Source: Siphonodentalium dalli
Lineage: Eukaryota; Mollusca; Scaphopoda; Gadilida; Siphonodentaliidae
Reading direction: 5' to 3'
NCBI GenBank assembly: GCA_032622095.1
Contig: CP136064.1
Coordinates: 259,017,863-259,081,862 of the forward strand
Length of the DNA stretch: 64,000 bases
The translations under genes and the position numbers were made by a program. Shown piece by piece: positions 44,933 through 56,423 of the stretch. Under the pieces are notes generated by a model. That model was not told the DNA's origin, searched no databases, and was given only the letters and a program-made list of their open reading frames with translations. Each line of letters starts with the position of its first letter. The stretch's first letter is position 1.

Positions 44933-46085
44933 CTGAAAGAAAACGAAGATAACATGAAAAAACGAAGATATCATGAAAAAACGAACACGATAGAAACAGA
45001 TTGTTCTTAAAGGTACATGAGGTAATTTTCATAAATCAGATTTGGGTTGCCTTTGAGTCACACAATACTGAAAAAAGTGTAACATAAAATGAATTAAATG
45101 CGATCAATACAGTCACCACTGTTGTTCGTTCCCATGTGTTTTCTTAATTATGAACCTGTGATTCACAATCGATCTTCGGAAATGATAGCACCTAAACATC
45201 TAGTAGCATTGTCCTTATATATATATATATATACTTGTTTTTATTCGCCGTGCAGCCTGGGGATGTTAGAACAAACGACAGCCATCGACAGAGAGAAACG
45301 CAAAACAGTACGAGTGAGGGTTAAGGTGGCATATCCAACGCCTGTTTCCGAATTGGTAGCCATGGTATTGTTTTTTCAAAACATACAATGCCATTCTTTA
45401 TGCACAAATGAATTCTGAGCTGAGCTTAGAAATAATTCCTAAACTGATAATCTCTGGAAAGCATTAATATGTTTCAAAACCTATCACCATTTTCTCTTTT
45501 TTTTTAACTCGAAGAAACATAAATAATTTATGGACTAACAACTACGAATTGTAAAGGTTTCTAAATGACATTAACATGATCACTCAATCCGTCATTCATA
45601 ACAATATTTATACCAATTGAATGTTAGTTGACCTCCTTAGCATGTGCCATCGTGACTAACGAATCGACACATGTTATTTCGTCACATAAGCATACATGGT
45701 ACCGAGTTAGTATGACACTGTTTCAAATATTTTTTTAATATGATGTTAGGCTATGCCGCTTGTATCGAATTTACAAAACGACGATATTCATATTTACCTA
45801 TTATAGTTGAATATCACTATAATACGTGAAAGCTGAATGTGCCTGACCTGGTTACATATACATGTACCGATGTTCAAATCTATGTTTAAGTAATTCAGGT
45901 GCCGACTTACGGATCTAAATCCTGTTTGGATGTCACCTGTTCACTCGAACCCATCCAATTAGATAGGAATATCTTGAAACATGAGATAACTGAAGCTAAT
46001 CGCGGACGACAGTGGCAATCGAACGCATTGGTAGATCATTTGGTCAATTAGTTAATGGGGTTCAGGTGAAAGCATTTCTGACTGG
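44933..46085 (-). other. Probable intron sequence upstream of the terminal exon
   Basis: Immediately 5' of the exon (minus strand) TTTTTTCATGATATCTTCG is repeated twice, giving the pyrimidine tract. Beyond, a short TA repeat (45210-45231) and AT-rich sequence. No second exon recognised, so intron length is unknown. Confidence 0.4.
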
Positions 46086-46100
46086 GATGTTCAAAATTAG

Positions 46101-46525
46101 AGCATGACAGACGGGAAATGAACGGTTGGACATTGCCATTATAAGGGTCACAGGTCGTCTCCATGTAATTAGTCACTGTGACATTGTCCGCACAATTAAT
46201 GGCGGGGTGTGTTTTACGGGAAACATGTGGGGATGTGTCCACACTCGTGACGTAATCAATTTAACCAAGTGTAAAATTAGGCACGCGTGTATCCACTCAT
46301 AAGTGTTATGTTCAACAGGGAAGGAACTCAGACTTTGTCGTCTTTTATATAAGAGCGAGATTCCGCATGTTCGCTCTAAAAATTAATTGAACAAAGTCTT
46401 TTTAAATATCATTCTTGTATGTTTAATTAGATCTATGTACGATCGTCGAAATCGACAAAAGGCTGAATACAATACGGCAAATGACATCACAAAATTCGAA
46501 AACATATATATACCTCATCAACATA
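46101..46525. repeat. Segmental direct duplication, copy 1
   Basis: Shares with 46681-47270, in the same order: GGTTGGACATWGCSATTATRAGGG, CCATGTAATTAGTCACTGTG, GTGTAAAATTAGGCACGCGT, GGGAAGGAACTCAGACTTTG and TTCCGCATGTTYGCT. The offset is about 580 to 640 bases because of indels. Short ORFs in both copies are non-homologous or broken, so there is no sign of coding. Confidence 0.88.
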
Positions 46526-46680
46526 AATTCAGACAACTATGTTTATGCCTCTCTTGAACCTCAATAATTTATGTATTTTCATAATTTCCTAATATAGGGA
46601 CAATATAGATCGATAAATAGGTGAAATATCCGAATGTAGACATATACATTAAAACACAAAAACTATTCAGAAAAGTAGCG

Positions 46681-47270
46681 CATGCATGGCAGACGGAAAA
46701 TGAAAGGTTGGACATAGCGATTATGAGGGTCACAGGTAATCTCCATGTAATTAGTCACTGTGACATTGTCCGACCAATTAATGGCGGGAGTGTGTTTTAC
46801 GGTAAACCTGTGAGAATCGAGATTCCCGCGGGGATGTGTCCACCCTAGTGACGTAATCAAATTAAACAAGTGTAAAATTAGGCACGCGTATGTCTACCTC
46901 ATTCGTGTATTTTTTTCAATTATATACAAGCGAACAGGGAAGGAACTCAGACTTTGTCGTCTTTTATACAAGAGCGAAATTCCGCATGTTTGCTAAAAAA
47001 AAAAATGAAATGAACAAGGTCATTTTTACATCTCATTCTTGTGTGTTTTATTCAACTTATTTGCGAAACCCCATATGCTCGATAATGTGAACACATTCAT
47101 GTGTACACATCATTCTGTGTATTTAATTCTATAATGTGAACACATTCATGTTTGCACATCATTCTGTGTATTGAATTCCATTTATTTTTGCTGATCGAAA
47201 TCTGCGAAATTACAGAATACAATAAAGCATCACAAAATTTTAATAAAATATTGACCTCGATTAACGTGAG
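46681..47270. repeat. Segmental direct duplication, copy 2, with internal tandem
   Basis: Second copy of the 46101 segment, with an insertion (AGAATCGAGATTCCCGC) and, near 47085-47180, a 50-base tandem duplication (ATAATGTGAACACATTCATG twice, each followed by a CATCATTCTGTGTATT tail). Confidence 0.86.
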
Positions 47271-47387
47271 AAGTACATGCGAAGTTTGGTGTTCATTTTC
47301 TTTTCGATAGACGGTCTAAGGCGTGGAGGACTGTGAAATGATATACCAACACACGGCATATACATTAACACATATAGGATTAAGACC

Positions 47388-47785
47388 TTAGCCCTTTACC
47401 CAACAAACCGGCCAAAACCGGCCAAATAAAGCTTCAACAGCCTAAAATATCTTCGGTCTGTCTCAATAGAACCATACAAATATGGATATCATTGGAACCG
47501 GCTCCTTGACCACATTGTGATAGTTACAGTTATGCCCTGTGCAATGCATTCTCTTATATATGCGAGTCGACCATAGGTCGCCTCGCATATATAAGAGAAT
47601 GCATTGGCCTAAAAAAATCTTTTTTTAACACTTTTTACCATTTTTTCTTACATTCTTTAACAATTTTATAATTTTTAATGTGTTAAGCCAATGCAGTCTC
47701 TTATATATGCGAGGCGACCTATGGTCGACTCGCATATATAAGATAATGCATTGGCACAGGGCCCTTCTGTTGGGTAAAGGGTTAA
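47388..47785 (+). mobile_element. MITE-A copy 4
   Basis: Left boundary TTAG (47388) then CCCTTTACCCAACAAACC; right boundary TTAA (47782-47785). Both palindromes are present with small stem changes. The right TTAA runs directly into AAAGAGTGTTC and, 44 bases on, AAAGAGCGTT, the box pair of MITE-J, so it may again have landed at a MITE-J terminus. Confidence 0.92.
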
Positions 47786-48534
47786 AGAGTGTTCAGTATT
47801 ATCATTCTCTTGATTTGGTAACACTAAAGAGCGTTTATTTAACTTCTACGTGGAAACTTGGTAATAAATTGCTGATAATTCTCTTTGACTTCGGTGGATT
47901 TTTTCAGAGTATATAGATTATATCTACATGCACAGTGTGAATTTACCTACCTAGACAAAAATACTTTCAAAATGAGAGACATCCGGCTAAGTTTGAGTTC
48001 AGGTACACTTCTTTATTCACGCAGTGGTCCGCTCTTATAATCTATATAATTCAGATGTAGGTATATAATGCGAGCGTTGGAATACGATCACCTCCCAATA
48101 AGTATACCTTAAGCTAACCATATTTGCTCTGGATTGTGTACATATGTTATAAATACGTGATATCCCGTTGCATTTGCAGAATATAAATTACTCTGTAATG
48201 TTTATTTTTGCAACTTTCAAATATTTTCAATATTTAGCAACATTCGATCAAAGGGAATTTTGTTCGAAGTATCCAACTGCAAACATAATTTAACAAATTA
48301 AAATAACTTTAATGTTTGTATAATGGTGTACCCATTCTGAATCCACGATTCTGGGCTTTATAGCTTAATAGATCCACAACATTACCCCTCCTGTGTCGGG
48401 AGAGCAGACTTAATCAAACTATAATCATACCTCACACCATACATAACCGAAATGTAAAACTTACAGTGGATACTGGCTATAACATGGAGGTAAAACTAAC
48501 CACAACATGAGAGGAACTAATCTAATTTATTTAA
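47786..48534. other. No gene; possible MITE-J remnant
   Basis: AAAGAGTGTTC (47785) and AAAGAGCGTT (47824) on the left, and GGTCCGCTCTTATAA at about 48027 on the right, may be remnants of a MITE-J-type element (47782-48041). The rest is AT-rich without recognisable features. Confidence 0.4.
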
Positions 48535-48968
48535 TTAAAGGTGCCTTTACACGATTAAGCTTGCTTAATTCAGCAAGCTGAAGAGGCGAGCTGCATCGTG
48601 TAATGTCTTGCCATTTCATACAGCACAACACTTTTTATTAGCTATTAAGCAAGCTTAATCCAAAGGAACTCTGCCGTTTTCCATACAGCTCATAATGGCC
48701 CATTAATGTCAAGTAGCAGTTAAATAACAGAATTCCTCGATATCTCATATAAGCCACATGTGTAGTCCACAATATTGGAATCTAGCTAGTAAATATAACC
48801 ACAGACCAGTTAATTATGATGGACAGTTGAAAAATATTTCCTGCTAAAACAGTGCTTTTAAAAGCTTGCTGGATCGTGTAATGTGAACATACAGCTTCAC
48901 CCCCCCCCCCCCCTGTAGTTACCATTTGAAGCTGAATTAAGCAAGCTTAATCGTGTAATGGCACCTAA
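48535..48968. mobile_element. MITE-H
   Basis: Left TTAAAGGTGCCTTTACACGA, right TCGTGTAATGGCACCTAAG (TTAA changed to CTAA). Next to each end is a self-complementary AAGCTTGCTTAATTCAGC segment; internal GCAAGCTTAATCC and GCTTGCTGGATCGTGTAATG repeat the terminal motifs, so the ends have a layered repeat structure. A 13-base C run lies at 48901-48913. Non-coding. Confidence 0.85.
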
Positions 48969-49147
48969 GTTATAGTACTTGTGTTCAATCCCCTGTGCAG
49001 CCATATCCAAAAGTTCTAGTATTTGTGTTGTAACTGCTAAAATGTTTATCAAAAATTAACCAGAACGCTGTCACAAATAAACAGGCTGGTGGTAGATGTG
49101 TCGGGAATGAAATTGTTGATCATTTTACTGGGAAGACTGGAACTTTG

Positions 49148-49409
49148 TGAAACCTTTCTATACTAAATGGATTCTCCCACCCAGTTATCACAGTGTATAT
49201 TGGAATGGTATATTATTAATTTGGAGGGGTCAGAGTGTTCAGGATATACAAGCAGACGACAGACAGAAAAACAGTTTATACAAGAGCAGAAGGATTCATA
49301 TCTATTCAGTTGTGGGAAATTCAACAATTGGTCGTTTGTTGAAATTGTTATCTGGATATTTCCCAAGATGAACTACTCGTCAATGAGTATTTAGCATAGA
49401 AAGGGTTAA
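49148..49409 (+). mobile_element. MITE-B copy 3
   Basis: The left end AACCTTTCTATACTAAATGG lacks one C and the TTAA; the right end GCATAGAAAGGGTTAA is intact. The interior matches 37212-37485 (GGAATGGTATATTATTAATT, ACAGACAGAAAAACAG, GAACTACTCGTCAATGAGTA), with a degraded hairpin. Confidence 0.83.
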
Positions 49410-49758
49410 TATCAATAAACTTCCTGTTGATAAAAAAAAACATCAACAAATTGCTTCTCTACTACAATACTGTATTGCACATGTATTATGAGAATATATT
49501 CTAACAATATTTTTACACCAACTTTGTTCAAATTTTTTCCGTCTCGAATGTTAAGTTGCAAATTTAAGGTGAACGTGTTCGGGAACAAATTACTTAACAT
49601 TATGCCACCTCAATATTGTCCTTCATTAAATAAAACTTGCTTGGGCCACATGGCAATTGTTTGTCCTATAATTTCGTGGATACCTTATTTCATAAATTGT
49701 ATTTACTTTAGTAGGGAATGTGGTTCAAAAGAGAATAGCGCTTGATATTGAGATTTTT

Positions 49759-49992
49759 TTAACCCTTTCTATACAAAATGAATTATTGCTTTCATTTAAA
49801 ATGTGTACATCGAAATGGTCTAGTATTGCTTTGCATGGATGCACATGTAATACAAGTAGACGACAGATACATAAAAGTAGTCCTATTTATTGAGGAAAAT
49901 GTTTAGATAATAAGTTTTAAAAACCTGTAATATCTGAACATTTCCTATCGGATAACTATACTTCAATAATGTTTCAGTATAGACAGGGTTAA
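49759..49992 (+). mobile_element. MITE-B copy 4
   Basis: TTAACCCTTTCTATACAAAA on the left and GTATAGACAGGGTTAA on the right. The hairpin core AAAATGTTTAGATAATAAGT pairs with ACCTGTAATATCTGAACATT only partly. Shorter than the reference copy. Confidence 0.8.
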
Positions 49993-50334
49993 TATTTATA
50001 TTTATGGTATAGGAATGTCCACAAAGGGTAATTCTTTCAGATTGCTTCAATGAAATAATGAAGTCGGAGGGGGGGGGATATTTCATTGCCCATTTCAAAA
50101 AGTTTGTCGCAAAATGTTCAATCATGGGAAATTTCATGTCTGACACAACATTGGCTGGAAATTTCGGACCGAATCAAGTTGCATTTGTGATATTCCAACT
50201 ATAATTTGATGTGATTTGTTTTTGTTTTAGACCAACAGCCGAATATTTTCCTACTTAATGTCAAATGTTTTGACTGGAATGTTGAAATGGACATGAGCAA
50301 CCATAGCGGGTGTTTGGTTCGACATTTCCAAAAG

Positions 50335-50601
50335 TTAACACTCAGGTTCATGATGGGAGCTTCGGTGGTGCAGCACTAAAGACCCTGTGTCAGTTCATTT
50401 TCTTATTATGCAAGTCTCCATAGGGAGCCTCGCATATATATGATAATGCACTAGCTTACAAGGTCAAGGTAAATATTGTTAGGCCAATGTATTCTCTTAT
50501 ATAAGCTAGGCCCCCTATGGGACTCTCGCATATATAAGAGAATGCATTGGCACAGGGTTTTCGCAAAAAAAATCAGGACGCTCGAGTCATGGAGGGGTTA
50601 G
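50335..50601. mobile_element. MITE-C copy 2
   Basis: TTAACACTCAGGTTCATGAT at the left, GAGTCATGGAGGGGTTAG at the right. Two diverged palindromes (50393-50454 and 50483-50550) with the CTCTTATATAAGC and CTCGCATATATAAGAGAATG stems shared with MITE-A; the second is better preserved. Confidence 0.72.
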
Positions 50602-50814
50602 AAGGAGTATGAGATACCCCAGTGCCAGTTTGAACATTAAAAAAATGACCGAAGCACATGGGCGATTTTGTCGAAAGTTGAAAAACAGATAATACATTTA
50701 TGTTGCTCCTTAAGACTTTTCACAGGAGTTCTAATATAAGTATTTCGTATCCCGGAATGCAACAGAAGCTGATCATCATATGTACTAGATTACGTTTAAG
50801 CACGAAGAGCACGT

Positions 50815-51168
50815 TTAAAGGGGTATTGTACACTAAATGTGGCCATTTATGTGAACATCTCCTTTTACACTCAACATAATATATGCAACACATGAATGAA
50901 TTTGAGCCATGGATTAGTGCAAAATACACTTGTATGCTCTATGAATGATGCAAACAACATCGTAATTATAATGAAAATGAATTTATGACTCCAGACTTTT
51001 ATTCATTTTCATTATAATTACCATGTTGTTGACATCGTTCATATAGCACACACGTGTATTTTGCACTAATCCATGGCTCAAATTCATTCATTTGTTGCAT
51101 ATATTCTGTTGAGTATAAAAGGAGATGGTCCCATAAATGGCCAGATTTAGTGTACAGTCCCACTTTAA
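50815..51168. mobile_element. MITE-G, near-complete palindrome
   Basis: TTAA at 50815-50818 and 51165-51168. The left half (GGGGTATTGTACACTAAATG, AATGAATTTGAGCCATGGAT) and right half are complementary over about 150 bases each, meeting at an ATTCATTTTCATTATAATTA centre (about 50993). The two ORFs MYFALIHGSNSF... on opposite strands are the same arm read twice. Confidence 0.92.
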
Positions 51169-52425
51169 GAATGCTTATTAGTATCTGGACCCGAAATTCG
51201 TTATTCTGTTACCGTGCAATGCATATTTATAAAGATAGCCCAGTATTATCCTTAATTTCACACTCAGAAATTGTATCCCGAGATATGAAGGCTAATTTTA
51301 TTCCCACAATGCTTCCCCATCCCGAATGATTAACCTCTCGTATACTATTGAAATGACCCATAATCCTCTAAAAACTCTGAACAAAACCCCGCGGATCAAA
51401 CATAGAATTATGATTCCCCGGCTTTGAGAACTTAATATGACAAATGATTGGCAGCCTTTAGTTCTTTCTGGCACAAGATTGTATGTTCACAGCGCGATGT
51501 CTTGTAGCCTCGGGCGAGAGCCTTCCCATTATTACTCGATAACAAGATACCATTGTGTTTGTTCTCTCGCTTGATCTAACCCGTATAACGATAAAATTTA
51601 GTAACAAGATTAAATAGACTAGCCGCGTATTAATCGCGGTTTGTTCTGACGAGGACATACAATAAACTTGTTGAAGATCCGTACGCATCATACACATTTA
51701 GGTATCGACACTTGTGGCATGCGCGTCAGCTACAATCGGCTCAGTTGTGGGCAGAATTTGAATCGCATCTGGAAAGCCATGAATTCGATCTCATTATGTT
51801 CAAGGTATAGGCAACAGGAAAACAGTAGTTGCATAGTGTAAATTCTTTGAATCTTGCTTAATGGACCGGTCATATTATCAACTTAAAACTAATACGGACA
51901 TCGAAGCAAATGATGATCAAAATGAGCAGACAAAATGACCAAAACAACTTGTGTGATCTTTTGCACAGTCCTGGTACTACCAATGCGGATGTACAAGCAA
52001 ACTATGATATGAATATCGATATCAGGATACCTATAGAACTCCCAACATATTCAACGACAACCTTACATGACATTAACAATTTTAATTTAGTGAAATAAAA
52101 TTGACTTTTATGGTTGTTGATTTTATTTTTTCACAATATGCGTGTGTGTACTACTTACCATCATATATAAACTATAGCTGCGCGGTTATCACTTTTACTA
52201 AAATATGTGTATAGCTTCATATGTTCATAGTGAAAAAACAAGCAATACGACTTTGAACATGTGTATATATGGCCATCAGTGTTATCATCATGCAGTGAGC
52301 AATGGTATGTCCAGTAATCTAAATGTTATATCATCTGTCATCTTCACACTTTTATTTTTAATTTTGTTGTGGCACATCATATTTGGTGATATTGATCGTG
52401 ATTCATGAAATAATACCCAAGCTAG
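51169..52425. other. No gene recognised
   Basis: One short plus ORF (51910-52098, 62 aa) has unbiased, protein-like composition but no domain or context. The remainder is AT-rich and unassigned. Confidence 0.4.
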
Positions 52426-52707
52426 GTGAAGCTCATAACTACATGTATCTTAATATGTCTTCAGTTGTGCGAAATAATTGCATCTACGAACCTCTCTTAT
52501 CGTCACTTGCTAAACGCTTTTGGTGTAACCTTAAACCCGGCATGTGCCTCAAGTCAATCAAGACTTGTTCAAACAGACCATTCCACCAAAGCACCAATTG
52601 AAGTGGGGATGCATTACTTTCAAACACAAAACTCAATACAAAATCCAATTGATACAAATCTGAGTGGACCATATAAGTGGATATTTTCGGTCATTTCAAA
52701 ACTGTAG
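52426..52707 (+). CDS. Small ORF with signal-peptide-like N-terminus (uncertain)
   Basis: 93 codons. The N-terminus MKLITTCILICLQLCEIIAS has the layout of a secretion signal (Lys, hydrophobic core, small residue at the possible cleavage point), followed by a hydrophilic region ending SGPYKWIFSVISKL. No family recognised, cysteine spacing is not distinctive, and no promoter, splice or polyA evidence is visible. ORFs of this length are expected by chance in a 64-kb animal window. Confidence 0.18.
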   Translation: MKLITTCILICLQLCEIIASTNLSYRHLLNAFGVTLNPACASSQSRLVQTDHSTKAPIEVGMHYFQTQNSIQNPIDTNLSGPYKWIFSVISKL

Positions 52708-52916
52708 CTCTATTGAGCGATAAAACACCAATGGTGCCATCTTTACTGTCCACACCTTGGCGAGATTCGTCCGGCCGATGTTCGATAATTTGACGATGAC
52801 ACACAAACGGACAAGGGGAGATCAGAAGAACTAAGTGTTTTCTCCTATTATATGGATGAATGGTCACAGGTTGCTGAGCCTGCCTCCCATCGTGAACAGC
52901 CTCTCTTTACAATGCA

Positions 52917-55110
52917 TCCTATTAATCTATTACGCCGTAAATACTCTTATTTCCTTTATTGTTTACCATGATCCCGCTTCAGAAGTGCAGTGATGTTGTA
53001 AAATACAAACGATTTCCGCCTTTATCCCTGTCACTCCAATTAAAGGTAGAAAACTGTGCGTTGCTTAGATCTTTAGCCACGAGATGTTCTCACTTAAAAG
53101 TCTGTCGCCAGTATTCCTAACAATGCGACAACTCTGGCATACCGATATCGGCAGGTGAAGAATTGGTATATAACATTTAGAGGGCCCCTGTCTAGATAGT
53201 TTAGATGACCGGTTGTCGAAAATGTACTTATATGGTATATAGCTGCCTTCTGTGACATGTGGGTCAGTCTAATTACCTTTTTATAATATCTAGGTCAGGT
53301 AGTGACGTTAACATATTACACGCAAAAAGTTCTGTTTTTGATTTGAATTCGAGCTTCTGGTGGCCTGCGGTTGCCAATAAGGTATAGGTTATGTTCTTCG
53401 TCCATCAAATAACACATAAACACGAGGGTCACTTGGTATATAATATAAACATACGGAACTATATTTTTTGCAGTTATGTTTGCTATCCGCACGTTGCTTT
53501 GATGATCAACCACTAGCTGTTCTCACATGTATAATCTAACGCCAGAAGTATATACACAAGGACGCTGAAGGACGCACCAATTCTTCGCATACCGATATTG
53601 GCAGACGGAAAATTGGTGCGCACAATTTTAGAATGCTACTGTCTATAATTTAGATGACCGTTTGTCGAAAGACTACTTGTAGTATTCATTCTCAGGATAG
53701 CTGCATTCTGTAACATTTAGGCCAGACTGACTGCCTTCTGTGATAATAAGGTCAGGTAGTGAACAATGTATGTGCTTTTTGTTTGGTGAATTCTAGATTC
53801 TGGTCGCCGGTGGTTGCCATAAATATGGTAGGCTCTATCGTCCCTTGGAGAACACTCCATCCACCAAATAACTCGGCTAAAGCGCGAGTCGTTATGGTAC
53901 ATAATATAAACATAAACAATTATGCTGAATAGGTTATTGTCGCATGGTTTCGATCAAAAAGACACCCAGGATATCTCAAACATGCAAAAAGACACAAAGG
54001 GTGTCACAAACGTGCAAAAAGACACCCAGGATATCTCAAACATGCAAAAAGACACCCAGGATATCACAAACGTGCAAAAAGACACCCAGGATATCTCAAA
54101 CATGCAAAAAGACACCCAGGATCTCAAAGTCAACGGTAATGTACATCAGTCGTCTGCTATTTACTGAACTGCGCTGCCAGTCAGGCTCGAAGCGGATGGC
54201 ATAGACCTATATGTCCATTTAAATTCGGTTGATATTTCACTCCGATCACCAACAAATAATTATAATAATATTAAATTAATAAATATATAGCAGACGACTA
54301 ATCTAAATTCCCGTTGTTTGTTGAGACTTTGATATCCTGGGTGTCTTTTTGCACGTTTGAGAGATCTTGGATGTCTTTTTGCTCCAAACAATGCGACAAT
54401 GACCTGTTCAGCAACAATTATAGTTGTTTTTGGCAGTTATATCTGCAACCTGCTGCGTATTGTTGCATCCTATTAATCTATTATGCCATAAATACTCTTA
54501 TTCCCTTTAATATTTATTCTGATCCCGCTTCAGAAGTACAGTGATGTTGTAAAATACAAAGGATTTCTGTCTGTATCGCTGTCAGTCCAATTAAAGGTAG
54601 ACAACTGTGCGTTGCTTAGATCTTCAGCTACGAGATGTTCTCACATATAAGTATGTCGCCAGTATATTCCCAACGATACAGCAACGAAGTGCCACTGTCC
54701 ATATAATTTAGAAGGCCGTTTGTCGAAAAATTACTTATAATATGGATACGCGTGATAGTTTGTGACATCTAGGTCGGACGAGCTGCCTTCTGTGATATCT
54801 AGGTCATGTAGCGACGTTAATCTTGAACAACGAGTGATGTGTAGTGGTGGTGAATTCTAGCTTATATTGGTATATGGTTGGTATATATGGTTACCATTAT
54901 GGTAGATACTGCCTGTAACTACCTGCCTTATGGAACCATGAGTCCACAGAATAACCCGTTAAAGCGCCGGTCACTTGATATATAATATTTAAATAAAAAA
55001 TTAAATTAAAAAAAAAATTGTTGGCAGGTATATTTGGAAAACTTCTATCTGTTGCTTAGGTCTTCAGCCCCGAGACGCTCTAACTTAAAAGTCTGTCGAT
55101 AGTATATCGT
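52917..55110. repeat. Diverged duplication of about 1.5-kb periodicity
   Basis: 52917-53520 and 54462-55110 share, in order, ATAAATACTCTTATT, GATCCCGCTTCAGAAGTRCA, CAATTAAAGGTAGAAAACTG or a variant, GTGCGTTGCTTAGATCTT, ATGTTCTCACWTAWAAGT, CTGCCTTCTGTGAYAT and AGCGACGTTAA. A third, shorter related segment is 53560-53920 (ACCGATATTGGCAGACGGAA, GATGACCGTTTGTCGAAAGA). The foldback element 53933-54405 sits between. No coding signal. Confidence 0.78.
53933..54405. mobile_element. Foldback element with a 30-base minisatellite
   Basis: The outer arms (TTGTCGCATGGTTTCGATCA at 53939, CAAACAATGCGACAATGAC at 54385) and inner arms (CAGTCGTCTGCTATTTA at 54147, TATATAGCAGACGACTAA at 54284) are inverted. 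The left arm contains six 30-base units AAAGACACCCAGGATATCTC plus AAACATGCAA; the right arm has about two, reversed. The 30-base length keeps two frames open across the units, producing repeating QKDTQDISNM and CKKTPRISQT peptides. Confidence 0.85.
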
Positions 55111-55612
55111 CCAAACGTCCCAACAACTCTGTACATGTCGATATGGACTTTTCCACAGCTGCCAATCAAATAAATATTTGCAGATATTTTCTACCAATCA
55201 GCGACTGAGCCGTCATTGGCTGTATTGAAAAGTCTTTGTTCTCCATAATTTTGATATCCGGGCATACGTTCAGTGTTACATCATAAGGTACTGATATTTA
55301 TCCACGAATATAACACTGTTTTTCATTTCGCGTGACATTCGTAACATTTCCACAATTAAAGACGAATAGAATGTTGTTATCTGGTATATTATAGCATATA
55401 GGCGGGCGCTGTAAAACTAATTAAATTATTTCTGCAGACGCATTGTCTCCTAGAAACCGTAAGCTCCTCCCACTAATGAATATGTGTGGAAACCTCCTTT
55501 GGCTGGTAAACAATTAATGTCATTTTAGAGTGCTACTGTTTATATAGATTCGATTACCTTTTTGTCCAACACGTACTTATATGGTATGTTATATGGTATT
55601 TCATTAAGTTGT

Positions 55613-55865
55613 CTACCGGGTGCCTCGGTGGCTCTGTCGGTTAGGGGTACAACTCCAAATCCTCTCGCCTTAAAGCGCTGGCGATGAGGGTTCAAATCCA
55701 CATGTTTCCATCGTGGACTTTGTAACTCGAAATCGTTATCTGGTAAGTTGCTATAGTTACTCGCCGATGGCCGGTGGTTTGCCGCACATTGTAGACGAGT
55801 TTATAAGCCATTGAAATCACTGTTACATAAGTCGTAAGTGTGCGGATGTCCCCCACAACTAACGG
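55613..55865 (+). repeat. tRNA-derived SINE
   Basis: TGGCTCTGTCGGTTAG (55629-55644) is an A-box-like element (one change from TGGCTCAGTCGG) and GGGTTCAAATCC (55688-55699) is a good B box. It is followed by a non-tRNA body with CTCGCCGATGGCCGGTGGTT and GTGCGGATGTCCCCC. A tRNA-like head, a conserved-looking central segment and no acceptor-stem pairing mark a SINE and not a tRNA gene. The A-box A-to-T change would weaken transcription. Confidence 0.72.
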
Positions 55866-56420
55866 CTGATACCACACGCTGTCTAGCAAGATGTCACTGT
55901 CATTTCAAAGCAAATACAGAATATTTCTAGCTGCCTGTGACACCATGTTACCTTTTTTTATTACAACAGAGAGTTGGTTTGACAAGATAACTCGGAATTC
56001 TTCTAGAAAGCTCTGATACCAGGTTTGAACACCACGATGTGGCTCATATTTCCTGTCCTCGAAATGACATTGCTTATTCAAGTTTATCATTTGATTAGGG
56101 GCATATGGTGTACAGTTACGAGCTGGTGAATGGAAGCCATCGAAAAACATACACCAGAATAGCTTAGTCTTCAACATGCTGAATACGGGAAACAAAATTC
56201 AGTGGCCATTTCTCGGTTTACATTAGATCGATCGGTTCGTAGATGTGTGTATGTCTATTCCAACATATTACTTAAACCACAAAGATTGTTCCACTTTTAT
56301 CCTGTGCCATTGGCTTTCTTTGTGGCGTTGTTTAAAATGATTTAAAATTTTATTTCATGGTGGTTATTTAGAACATTTAATCAAAAACACAAGACGAAAA
56401 TAAGAAGCATCCGCTATGTT
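55866..56420. other. No gene recognised
   Basis: AT-rich sequence between the SINE and MITE-E. The minus ORF 55905-56195 has no domain or splice context that I can support. Confidence 0.4.
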
Positions 56421-56423
56421 TAC

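Noticed and set aside
50720-51329. Pair of similar proteins beginning MYFALIHGSNSF on opposite strands
   Set aside because: Both come from the two arms of the MITE-G palindrome.
51910-52098. 62-codon plus ORF with protein-like composition
   Set aside because: Short, no domain, no splice or regulatory support; kept only as a note.
53922-54204. Decapeptide-repeat proteins (QKDTQDISNM and a second frame)
   Set aside because: A 30-base tandem repeat leaves several frames open automatically. It lies in a foldback element with the same units inverted in the other arm.
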